From assembly GCA_903928755.1 (NCBI GenBank), contig CAIYSH010000238.1, forward strand, positions 1 to 16,242: a stretch of 16,242 bases of DNA, read 5' to 3'. Shown here one piece after another: positions 7,462-14,198 of the stretch. This stretch comes from an uncultured Alphaproteobacteria bacterium. GTDB taxonomy: Bacteria > Pseudomonadota > Alphaproteobacteria > Caulobacterales > Caulobacteraceae. How positions within the stretch are numbered: the stretch's first letter is position 1; each line of letters begins with the position of its first letter. A program made the translations under genes and the position numbers. The notes beneath the pieces are model-generated. The model searched no databases and was not told the origin of the DNA. It was given only the letters and a program-made list of their open reading frames with translations.

Positions 7462-8886
7462 TCAGGTATGGTCGCCGGTCAGGCTCTCAATGACCGGGGC
7501 CTCGGCGTTCCGGGCGTCCCGCGCTTCAAGGTCTGCGCGGATGCCTGCATGCCTCTCTGAATCCAGTTTCCAGCCCAGGAAGCTTGCGCCGCCAATCATG
7601 ACGAAGAAGATTGGTCCGATTGTGAAGGCAAGTTCCAGACCGCGGATCGCTTCGGGAGTGTTTATGGCACCCTCCGCCGGATTGAAGCCGACAGCCGCCA
7701 GGACGGAATAAGTGATCACGCCTGCCATGGCCGAGGCGAGCTTGGCCATGAGACTGGTGAAGGCATAGATCAGGGTTATCCGCTCCCTCCCCTGCTCCAG
7801 GCGGATCTCATCCCCGAAATCAGCGGTCATCGCCCGGGTCATCATGGTGAAGGCGGCGGCCATGAATCCACACCAGACCATGGTCGGCATGGCGAGAAGG
7901 AATTTGCCATTGGGCACCATAAGAACGGTGCACAGGCCGACGGAATAGGCCATCGCCGCCAGGAACAGGGTCCTGTGCTTGCTGATGCGCATGGCCAGAG
8001 CCGCGGCGGCCGGAGCGCCAAGTGCGCCGGAGATCACATAGACCCCGAGCAACAGGGATCCCTGACCAACCGAAAAGCCCAGGGCATGGGTGAAGAAGAA
8101 GACGTAGAGCGCACTCATCCAGCCTGGCCCAAGCACAAGGGCGGCCTCGCCGATCAGAAGGCGCAGGAAGGAAGGATTTTTGACAAGGCTCCAATAGTCG
8201 GCCCATGGCACTGCCTGCTTGCGTCTGATTTCCGGTGCGATGGGCTCGGGCGTAAAGAACACGACAATGGCGACGGCGACCGGCAGGGCCAGAATTGCGA
8301 ACCAGCCGATCATCTGAACGGCCTGGGCATTGGACTGCCCCAGTCGCTCTGAAATCGTCGGAATCGCCAGGACCATCAGTGACCCGAGAATACTTATCGG
8401 GGTCATGAGTCCGAAAACCCGCGATCGCTCATGATATTGGGTGATGAGGGTCGCGCTCCATGCGAGGTGAGCAAGCGTGACCATGGAATTGCCGAGATAG
8501 TAGACGAAAAGCCAGGTCACCAGATATCCACCGCCAATGCCCGGCGGAGCCATGAACAGCTTGTAGATACCCAGCATCAGAAGTGGGAGGCCGGCTACAA
8601 ACCAGAGCCGGTATCGTCCCCATCTGGTAACAAACCTGTCCATCAGCAGGCCCAGGACGACGTCGATCCCGAAATCCAGCATCCGGACCGTAAACCAGGC
8701 ACCGGCGATCACCATCAGGGGAATCTGCAGGTGGCTGGCGAGATAGGGTTGCAGGAAAATCGCAAACCCGATCACAATCCCGCCCAGAGGGAGGCCGGTG
8801 GCCGAAAAGGCGAGGATGGCTGGAAGTGTAAGCCTGCCTTCAGGCGACGGATTAGCCGGGGCCCTTAGCCTCGTCAGCAAGACCAT
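7462..8886 (-). CDS. MFS transporter of the GPH (glycoside-pentoside-hexuronide):cation symporter type
   Basis: The ATG at 8884-8886 gives 474 residues with about 12 hydrophobic segments. The early segment RMLDFGIDVVLGLLMDRFVTRWGRYRLW matches the GPH/MFS_2 hallmark in which helix 2 has D-x-x-x-D followed by a basic, Trp/Arg-rich loop (R-x-G-R-x-R/P-W). Such proteins, like MelB, import sugars or glycosides with Na+ or H+ across the inner membrane. A start seven codons upstream is possible but would skip the excellent GGGAGAGG ribosome site before this ATG. The acidic, non-hydrophobic C-terminus ends near 7462. No sugar-degrading gene adjoins it, so the substrate is open. A nested inverted repeat lies just upstream (8901-8938). 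Confidence 0.87.
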   Translation of the reverse strand: MVLLTRLRAPANPSPEGRLTLPAILAFSATGLPLGGIVIGFAIFLQPYLASHLQIPLMVIAGAWFTVRMLDFGIDVVLGLLMDRFVTRWGRYRLWFVAGLPLLMLGIYKLFMAPPGIGGGYLVTWLFVYYLGNSMVTLAHLAWSATLITQYHERSRVFGLMTPISILGSLMVLAIPTISERLGQSNAQAVQMIGWFAILALPVAVAIVVFFTPEPIAPEIRRKQAVPWADYWSLVKNPSFLRLLIGEAALVLGPGWMSALYVFFFTHALGFSVGQGSLLLGVYVISGALGAPAAAALAMRISKHRTLFLAAMAYSVGLCTVLMVPNGKFLLAMPTMVWCGFMAAAFTMMTRAMTADFGDEIRLEQGRERITLIYAFTSLMAKLASAMAGVITYSVLAAVGFNPAEGAINTPEAIRGLELAFTIGPIFFVMIGGASFLGWKLDSERHAGIRADLEARDARNAEAPVIESLTGDHT

Positions 8887-8889
8887 GTT

Positions 8890-8897
8890 CCTCTCCC
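8890..8897 (-). promoter_or_regulatory. Shine-Dalgarno site that fixes the GPH symporter start
   Basis: On the minus strand GGGAGAGG ends three bases before the ATG at 8884-8886, its GGGAG core six bases away. It supports this start over one seven codons upstream. Confidence 0.7.
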
Positions 8898-8900
8898 GCC

Positions 8901-8938
8901 TGGCCAATATCCGGCGGCACCATGCGCCGGTCTGGCCA
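8901..8938. promoter_or_regulatory. Nested inverted repeat upstream of the GPH symporter
   Basis: The palindrome TGGCCA occurs at 8901-8906 and 8933-8938 and encloses CCGGCG (8911-8916) and CGCCGG (8925-8930), separated by eight bases. The element starts 15 bp before the symporter ATG, so it could be an operator or a hairpin in the mRNA leader. Short GC-only arms arise easily by chance in this genome. Confidence 0.35.
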
Positions 8939-9028
8939 AATCCTTATGCAGGGCAGCCTGCACCGCCTCGGATCGGGGACGCAATCACCTTGTTTGGGGA
9001 ACGTCGAGGCGTAAGCCAAAAACCACGC

Positions 9029-10252
9029 CTAGCGGCTCGGTTCCACCAAAGCCGAATAGACAAGGGTCCGCAGTTCCCGCCGTATGGGATAGGTGCCCGA
9101 TCCCATCAACTGGGTCATGAAGACCACTGCAATGTCCTCGACCGGATCAATCCAGAATGCCGTGGAGGCGGCACCACCCCAATAGTATTCACCGGGGCTG
9201 GACGGCAGCATGGCCTTGACGGGATCGACCGTCACGGCAAAGCCCAGTCCAAAACCGACACCGGCATTGGTGGCCTCGGAAAACAGCGACCGGGACAGAT
9301 TTGTCAGGTCCTGACCATCTGGCAAATGGTTCGAGGCCATCAGGGCCAGGGTCCTGGGTGCCACCAGGCGATGGCCGTTGAGCTGCCCACGGTTCACAAG
9401 CATCCGGCAGAATTTCATGTAGTCATCGGCCGTCGAGACCAGACCCCCACCCCCGGAATGGAAGACCGGGGTCTTGTGATAGGCGCTGGTTTCGGGGTCA
9501 TCCTGCAGGTCCAGGCCGCCGGCGGTGGTGGGCGTGTAGCAGGCCGCGAACCGGTCTTTCTGGTCGGGCCGGACCGAGAACCCGGTCTCTGTCATGCCAA
9601 GGGGCCCGAAGATCCGGTTCTGCAGGAAAGTCTCGAACGCCATGCCTGAAATGCGCTGGACCAGGACGCCGAGGACGTCGGTGGCCACAGAGTAGTTCCA
9701 AGCATCCCCGGGCGAGAATTCGAGCGGCAGGCGAGCCAGATCATTGACGAAGCCATCCATGTCCGACGGCCCGTTCATGTCGGCCACCTTCATCTTTCGG
9801 TAGGCGGCGTCCACATTGGTCCGCACCTGAAAGCCATAGGTCAGGCCCGAGGTGTGCCGCAGGAGATCGATCATCTGCATGGGCCGCGTGACCGGCGTTG
9901 TCATGTAAGGGCCAAGACCGGCACTGTAGACCGCCAGATCCTTCCACTCGGGAATGAACCGGGCAACCGGATCCTCCAGGGCCACAAGGCCTTCCTCGAC
10001 CAGCATCATGAAGGCCAGGCTCGTGATCGGCTTGGTCATGGAATAGATGCGGAAAAGGGTGTCTCGGCTCGCCGGTTTGTTCCGTGCAATGTCGGCATGG
10101 CCCAGCACGGCCTCGTGCACCAGTTCGCCCTTCCGCAGGATCTGGATCTGGGCACATGGAAGTCGGCCCGGGTCCACATATTTCGCCGCGAGAAAGGCGT
10201 CGAGCTTCTTCAGGCGTTCGGTAGAGAAGCCCAGGGATTCAGCTTTGGACAT
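9029..10252 (-). CDS. Serine hydrolase of the beta-lactamase/family VIII esterase type
   Basis: The protein has 407 residues from the ATG at 10250-10252. The nucleophile motif S-M-T-K is at residues 71-74. The second motif tyrosine is Y187 in WNYSVATDVLG, and the third-motif region is WGGAAST near 358. HTSGLTYG near 133-141 is also typical. This combination fits class C beta-lactamase-fold esterases (family VIII, EstB-like) and not a true beta-lactamase, which would have Y-x-N and KTG. No signal peptide is visible, so it is probably cytoplasmic. A GTG five codons upstream overlaps the GAGGA ribosome site and is therefore not the start. It diverges from the acyl-CoA dehydrogenase, which suggests ester hydrolysis feeding acyl catabolism; that link is inference from position. 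Confidence 0.9.
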   Translation of the reverse strand: MSKAESLGFSTERLKKLDAFLAAKYVDPGRLPCAQIQILRKGELVHEAVLGHADIARNKPASRDTLFRIYSMTKPITSLAFMMLVEEGLVALEDPVARFIPEWKDLAVYSAGLGPYMTTPVTRPMQMIDLLRHTSGLTYGFQVRTNVDAAYRKMKVADMNGPSDMDGFVNDLARLPLEFSPGDAWNYSVATDVLGVLVQRISGMAFETFLQNRIFGPLGMTETGFSVRPDQKDRFAACYTPTTAGGLDLQDDPETSAYHKTPVFHSGGGGLVSTADDYMKFCRMLVNRGQLNGHRLVAPRTLALMASNHLPDGQDLTNLSRSLFSEATNAGVGFGLGFAVTVDPVKAMLPSSPGEYYWGGAASTAFWIDPVEDIAVVFMTQLMGSGTYPIRRELRTLVYSALVEPSR

Positions 10253-10260
10253 GGCGGATT

Positions 10261-10265
10261 TCCTC
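10261..10265 (-). promoter_or_regulatory. Shine-Dalgarno site that fixes the serine hydrolase start
   Basis: GAGGA on the minus strand lies eight bases before the ATG at 10250-10252. The alternative in-frame GTG at 10265-10267 overlaps this site and so cannot use it. Confidence 0.65.
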
Positions 10266-10330
10266 ACTTTTCCGGAATCGATGGGCGCAGCCCTTCTTTC
10301 CGTTGCGGACTTCGAACAAGCGTTTGATAG

Positions 10331-10349
10331 TGACGTCAGACTGACGTTA
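10331..10349. promoter_or_regulatory. Candidate operator: 15-bp perfect palindrome in the divergent region
   Basis: The sequence TGACGTCAGACTGACGTTA contains ACGTCAG and CTGACGT arms around a single central A at 10340, and the outer T/A pair also matches. It also reads as TGACGT repeated with an 11-bp period, about one helical turn. It sits about 80 bp from both divergent starts (hydrolase 10252, dehydrogenase 10426), a natural site for a dimeric repressor such as a TetR- or GntR-family regulator controlling both. No regulator gene adjoins it. Confidence 0.6.
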
Positions 10350-10351
10350 AG

Positions 10352-10382
10352 GGCCGCAGGGATTGGCGGCCAGACTCTTTTT
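10352..10382 (+). terminator. Hairpin plus T-run in the acyl-CoA dehydrogenase leader (possible attenuator)
   Basis: GGCCGC at 10352-10357 pairs with GCGGCC at 10366-10371 across an eight-base loop, and TTTTT follows at 10378-10382. The form resembles a short intrinsic terminator pointing toward the dehydrogenase, 44 bp before its ATG. It would matter only if the promoter lies upstream of it. The six-base stem and the six-base gap before the T-run make it weak. Confidence 0.35.
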
Positions 10383-10425
10383 CAAAGCAAGCTGCGAAAC
10401 AGCGGCGACCTAGGGAGGCCTGACC

Positions 10426-11763
10426 ATGGCTTGGGATTTTGAGACTGATCCGGAATTCCAGAAGAAGCTGGACTGGATTGAAGACTTCATGCGCGAAGAG
10501 GTCGAGCCTCTGAGCCATCTGGGCATGGCGGCGCACGGCCCCCTGGGGCGTGAGAAATTCATCAAGCCCCTGCAGCAGAAGGTCAGGGACCAGGGCTTGT
10601 GGGCCTGTCACCTGGGTCCGGAACTGGGCGGCCAGGGCTATGGCCAGCTGAAGCTGGGACTGATGAACGAAAAGCTCGGCCGCAATGGCCTGGCCCCGAC
10701 CATTTTCGGCTGCCAGGCACCGGACACCGGCAATGCCGAAATCATCGCCCACTACGGAACCGAAAAGCAGAAGGAACAGTATCTCTGGCCGCTGCTGAAT
10801 GGTGAAATCCGCTCGGCCTTCTCCATGTCGGAGCCGACCGGGGGATCTGATCCCCTGACCTTCAAGACCCGCGCCGTGCTGGACGGCAACGAGTGGGTCA
10901 TCAATGGCGAGAAGTGGTATTCCACCAATGCCAGGTGGGCCAAGGTTCTGGTGGTCTATGCCATTACCGATCCGGACGCCAAGGACCCCTACCGCAGGAC
11001 CTCGATCTTCCTGGTGCCCACAGATACCCCAGGCGTACGGATCATCCGCAATGTGGCGGTCGGCGGCGGCGGCGAGATCGGCGGCGGCAGCGAAGGCTAT
11101 GTCGAATACAAGGACGTCCGCGTTCCCTATGACGCCCTGCTCGGCGAACGTGGTGCGGCCTTTGTCATCGCCCAGGTCCGCCTTGGCGGCGGACGGGTCC
11201 ATCATGCCATGCGCACGGTCGGGGCCTGCAAGCACGCCCTGGACCTGATGTGTCAGCGCGCTGTCTCGCGCAATACCCGGGACGGCAAGCTTTCCGACCT
11301 GCAGATGGTCCAGGCAGACATTGCCGACAGCTGGATCGCCCTGGAGAGTTTCCGTCTCCTGGTGCTGCGCACAGCCTGGCTGATCGACAAGCACAAGGAC
11401 TACAACATGGTCCGCAAGGACATCGCCGCCATCAAGGTGATGATGCCCAAGGTCTATGGCGACATCGCCACCAAGGCCGCCCACCTGCACGGTGCTTTGG
11501 GCGTCTCCAATGAAATGCCCTTCATGCACATGGTGACCAGTTCCCTGGTCATGGGCATAGCGGACGGACCGACCGAAGTTCACAAGGTCACCCTGGCCAA
11601 GCAGGTCCTCAAGGACTACCGCCCGGACAACGACCTCTTCCCGAACTACCACATCCCGAAACTGCAGGAAGCTGCGAAGGAGAAATTCGCCGATGAGCTG
11701 GCAGAAATGAAGGCGGAATATGCCAGAATGTCCGCCAGGGATGGCGAAAAACTCGGCGCATAG
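10426..11763 (+). CDS. Acyl-CoA dehydrogenase, ACAD10/11-like
   Basis: This 445-residue FAD-dependent enzyme should introduce an alpha,beta double bond into an acyl-CoA and pass electrons to ETF. The N-terminal helical domain is at about 1-125. The flavin/substrate-binding segment AFSMSEPTGGSDPLTFKTRA is at 131-150, and the middle beta-domain ends near 240. The C-terminal helical domain includes AAHLHGALGVSNEMP at 351-365. Where most acyl-CoA dehydrogenases have the catalytic Glu in an E-G-T motif, this one has D380 in MGIADGPTEVHK (376-387). As I recall, that form occurs in ACAD10/ACAD11-like proteins, some of which act on hydroxyacyl or unusual substrates. AGGGAGG lies about ten bases before the ATG. 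A terminator follows at 11811. The chain length of the substrate cannot be read. Confidence 0.93.
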   Translation: MAWDFETDPEFQKKLDWIEDFMREEVEPLSHLGMAAHGPLGREKFIKPLQQKVRDQGLWACHLGPELGGQGYGQLKLGLMNEKLGRNGLAPTIFGCQAPDTGNAEIIAHYGTEKQKEQYLWPLLNGEIRSAFSMSEPTGGSDPLTFKTRAVLDGNEWVINGEKWYSTNARWAKVLVVYAITDPDAKDPYRRTSIFLVPTDTPGVRIIRNVAVGGGGEIGGGSEGYVEYKDVRVPYDALLGERGAAFVIAQVRLGGGRVHHAMRTVGACKHALDLMCQRAVSRNTRDGKLSDLQMVQADIADSWIALESFRLLVLRTAWLIDKHKDYNMVRKDIAAIKVMMPKVYGDIATKAAHLHGALGVSNEMPFMHMVTSSLVMGIADGPTEVHKVTLAKQVLKDYRPDNDLFPNYHIPKLQEAAKEKFADELAEMKAEYARMSARDGEKLGA

Positions 11764-11810
11764 GCCTGTCCGGCTTTCGACGACTGACCCTGGAAACATG
11801 ACCAGGACCG

Positions 11811-11845
11811 GGGACGGCTTCCAGCAGGCCGTCCCTTCACTTTTT
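11811..11845 (+). terminator. Intrinsic terminator after the acyl-CoA dehydrogenase
   Basis: GGGACGGC at 11811-11818 pairs perfectly with GCCGTCCC at 11828-11835 around a nine-base loop, and TTCACTTTTT follows to 11845. It lies 47 bp after the dehydrogenase stop and only 26 bp before the acyl-CoA ligase ATG. The dehydrogenase is therefore likely its own transcript, unless termination is partial. Confidence 0.75.
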
Positions 11846-11871
11846 GATCCCTGTATCCCGAGCTGCAAAGA

Positions 11872-13620
11872 ATGACCGAAGCATCCCCGACCTGGCCCGT
11901 CATGACGGTCGCCGAAGCCCACGACATCCTGACCGCCCCCGGCTCACGGTTCGAGATGGAGGAAAGGATGATCCGGGGCGTGCTGACCCGGACCTGGAAG
12001 CATGCGCCACCGACCCTGCGGGACATCTTCCTCAATGGACAGACCTTTCCTGAACGGGAATTCCTGGTCTACGAGGACGATCGCGCCACCTATGCAGCCT
12101 ATGGCAGGGCCACCCTGAAACTGGCGCACCAACTGCTGGCAGACGGGGTAGGAAAGGGCGATCGCATTGCTGTCATCATGCGCAACCTGCCTGAATGGCC
12201 CGTGGCATTCTGGGCAGGCATATTGGTGGGAGCGATTGTCACCCCCCTGAATGCCTGGTGGACAGGGCCGGAGCTGGAATACGGCCTGGCCGATTCCGGA
12301 ACGAAGATCGCGATTGTCGACGACGAACGCCTGGAACGTATTACCGAGTCCCTGGACGCCCTGCCGGATCTGGAAAAAATCTATGTGACACGGTTCGCTG
12401 GCGCGCCCCTCCATCCCCGCGCCAGCCTGCTGGAAAGCGTGATCGGCAGCGTCAATGACTGGAGCCGTTTGCCAGACCTTCCCCTGCCCGATGTGGAGAT
12501 CGAGCCAGAAGACGACGCAACCATCCTCTACACCTCCGGAACCACCGGAAAGCCCAAGGGTGCCCTTGGCACCCACCGCAACATGACGACAAACGTCATG
12601 ACCAGCGGCATTGGCGCGGCCCGGAATTTCGTGCGGGCCGGCCTGCCCCTGCCGGAAAGCGATCCCCACAAGCTGCCACCCCGGGTCGGCCTTCTGGTGG
12701 TGCCGATGTTCCACGCCACCGGCCTGTCGGCCAATATGAGCCCGACCATGAATTCCGGCGGCAAGATCGTCATCATGCGCCGTTGGGAACCCGAACAGGC
12801 CATGCAGCTGATCGAACGGGAAAAGGTCAGCTCGACCGGCGGTGTTCCGACCATTGCCTGGCAACTCATCGAACATCCCGCCCGGGAGACCTACGATCTG
12901 TCCTCCCTGGTTGCGGTTGCCTATGGCGGCGCCCCCTCCGCCCCGGAACTGGTCCGCAAAATCGTCGAGGTATTTCCGGGATCGCAGCCCGGAAATGGCT
13001 GGGGCATGACAGAAACCACGGCGACCTTCACAGGCCATTCGGGCCGGGATTATGAAGCCCGGCCAGAGAGCGCAGGCCCCGCAGCCCCTGTCGGGGAAAT
13101 GCAGATCCGGGACCCTGCGGATGGCCGGACCGTCCTGCCGCTGGGTGCCGTGGGCGAGCTGTGGGTCAAGGGCCCCCAAGTGGTCAAGCTCTACTGGAAC
13201 AAGCCCGAGGCCACTGCGGAAACCTTTCAGGAGGGCTGGCTCCGGACAGGTGATCTGGCCCGCGTGGACGAGGAGGGCTTCCTGTTCATCATCGACCGGG
13301 CCAAGGACATGCTGATCCGGGGCGGGGAAAACATCTACTGCGTCGAGGTTGAGAACGTGCTTTACGAGCATCCGGCGGTGATGGATGCGGCCCTGGTCGG
13401 CATCCCGCACAAGACGCTTGGTGAAGAACCGGCGGCGGTCGTGCACCTGAAGCCCGATAGCCAGGCCAGCGAGGCCGAGCTCAGGGCCTGGGTGCGCAGT
13501 CGCCTTGCGGCTTTCAAGGTTCCGGTTGAGGTCCGTTTCTGGCCGGAAACCCTGCCTCGAAACGCCAACGGCAAGATTCTCAAGACGGAACTGAAGAAGG
13601 TTTTTGAGGCACGTGGATGA
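11872..13620 (+). CDS. Acyl-CoA synthetase (AMP-forming, class I adenylate-forming enzyme)
   Basis: This 582-residue enzyme should activate a carboxylic acid to its acyl-CoA through an acyl-AMP. The ATP P-loop YTSGTTGKPKG is at 220-230. The A5 motif GWGMTETTA is at 376-384, the A7/A8 region RTGDLARVDEEGF at 458-470 with DRAKDMLIRGGENIY at 475-489, and the A10 catalytic lysine is K568 in PRNANGKIL. All core motifs are intact and the length suits fatty-acid or aryl-CoA ligases; no signal peptide is present. The start has only a weak ribosome site (GAG, 10 bases upstream) and sits 26 bp after a terminator. The stop overlaps the next start as ATGA. Substrate unknown; medium- or long-chain acids are reasonable by family. 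Confidence 0.94.
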   Translation: MTEASPTWPVMTVAEAHDILTAPGSRFEMEERMIRGVLTRTWKHAPPTLRDIFLNGQTFPEREFLVYEDDRATYAAYGRATLKLAHQLLADGVGKGDRIAVIMRNLPEWPVAFWAGILVGAIVTPLNAWWTGPELEYGLADSGTKIAIVDDERLERITESLDALPDLEKIYVTRFAGAPLHPRASLLESVIGSVNDWSRLPDLPLPDVEIEPEDDATILYTSGTTGKPKGALGTHRNMTTNVMTSGIGAARNFVRAGLPLPESDPHKLPPRVGLLVVPMFHATGLSANMSPTMNSGGKIVIMRRWEPEQAMQLIEREKVSSTGGVPTIAWQLIEHPARETYDLSSLVAVAYGGAPSAPELVRKIVEVFPGSQPGNGWGMTETTATFTGHSGRDYEARPESAGPAAPVGEMQIRDPADGRTVLPLGAVGELWVKGPQVVKLYWNKPEATAETFQEGWLRTGDLARVDEEGFLFIIDRAKDMLIRGGENIYCVEVENVLYEHPAVMDAALVGIPHKTLGEEPAAVVHLKPDSQASEAELRAWVRSRLAAFKVPVEVRFWPETLPRNANGKILKTELKKVFEARG

Positions 13621-14198
13621 GTTCTGAGCCAGCAAAGCCCCTGATCGTCGGCATTGGCGGGACGGTGCGCGACGGATCTTCGACCGAAAGGGCCTTGCTG
13701 GCGGCACTCAGGACGGCGGAAGCTGCAGGGGCGCGCACCCGTTTTCTGGGCGGCACCTTCCTGGCCAATCTGCCCATCTATAACCCTCAGCCAGGTGGAC
13801 CGACTGCCGATCAGCTCCTGCTGGCTGAAGCCATCCGGGATGCCGACGGGGTGATCATTGCAACACCCGGCTATCATGGGTCGCTGTCGGGGGTGATGAA
13901 GAACGCCCTGGATACCCTGGAAATCCTCAGGGACGACCACCGCCCCTATCTGACCGGCCGGGCCATTGGGGTCATCGTCACCGCCGAGGGCTCACAGGCC
14001 GGAGGCACGACATTGACCTCGGTCCGATCAATCATACATGCCCTCAGAGGGTGGCCGACACCCTTCGGTGCCGCCCTGAATATCAATTCAGGTTCCTTTG
14101 ATGCCAATGGGAGCCTGCGGGACCCTAGAGAATCCTGGCAACTGGACACTGTCGCCGGACAGGTTCTGGAATTTGCCCAACGGAGTATACGTCAATGA
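13617..14198 (+). CDS. NAD(P)H-dependent FMN reductase (flavodoxin-like fold)
   Basis: The 193-residue protein matches the NADPH-dependent FMN reductase family (SsuE/ArsH/azoreductase relatives). Phosphate-binding GTVRDGSSTERAL is at residues 15-27, replacing the usual S-x-R-x-x-S/T-N. The flavin-binding signature TPGYHGSLSGVMKNALD is at 83-99, and TAEGSQAGG at 122-130 forms the next flavin loop. Such enzymes supply reduced FMN to monooxygenases or reduce quinones or azo compounds; no monooxygenase is next to it. ATG overlaps the ligase stop as ATGA, with GAGG seven bases upstream, so translation is probably coupled. Its partner in this operon is unknown. Confidence 0.9.
   Translation: MSSEPAKPLIVGIGGTVRDGSSTERALLAALRTAEAAGARTRFLGGTFLANLPIYNPQPGGPTADQLLLAEAIRDADGVIIATPGYHGSLSGVMKNALDTLEILRDDHRPYLTGRAIGVIVTAEGSQAGGTTLTSVRSIIHALRGWPTPFGAALNINSGSFDANGSLRDPRESWQLDTVAGQVLEFAQRSIRQ

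Noticed and set aside
9007..9030. AGGCGT/ACGCCT inverted repeat at the end of the serine hydrolase gene
   Set aside because: Six-base arms with a 12-base loop, overlapping the stop codon and with no following T-run, do not make a convincing terminator.
9029..10252. Annotation of the serine hydrolase as a beta-lactamase resistance gene
   Set aside because: It has SMTK, but the second motif is Y-S-V and the third is WGG, with no signal peptide; this fits family VIII-type esterases better.
10336..11922. A 528-codon open frame antisense to the acyl-CoA dehydrogenase
   Set aside because: Same shadow effect; it also runs through the operator, the leader hairpin and the terminator, which argues against coding.
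11944..13707. A 587-codon open frame antisense to the acyl-CoA ligase
   Set aside because: It mirrors the ligase frame. High GC at third codon positions removes stops from the opposite strand, and the translation has no recognisable domain.
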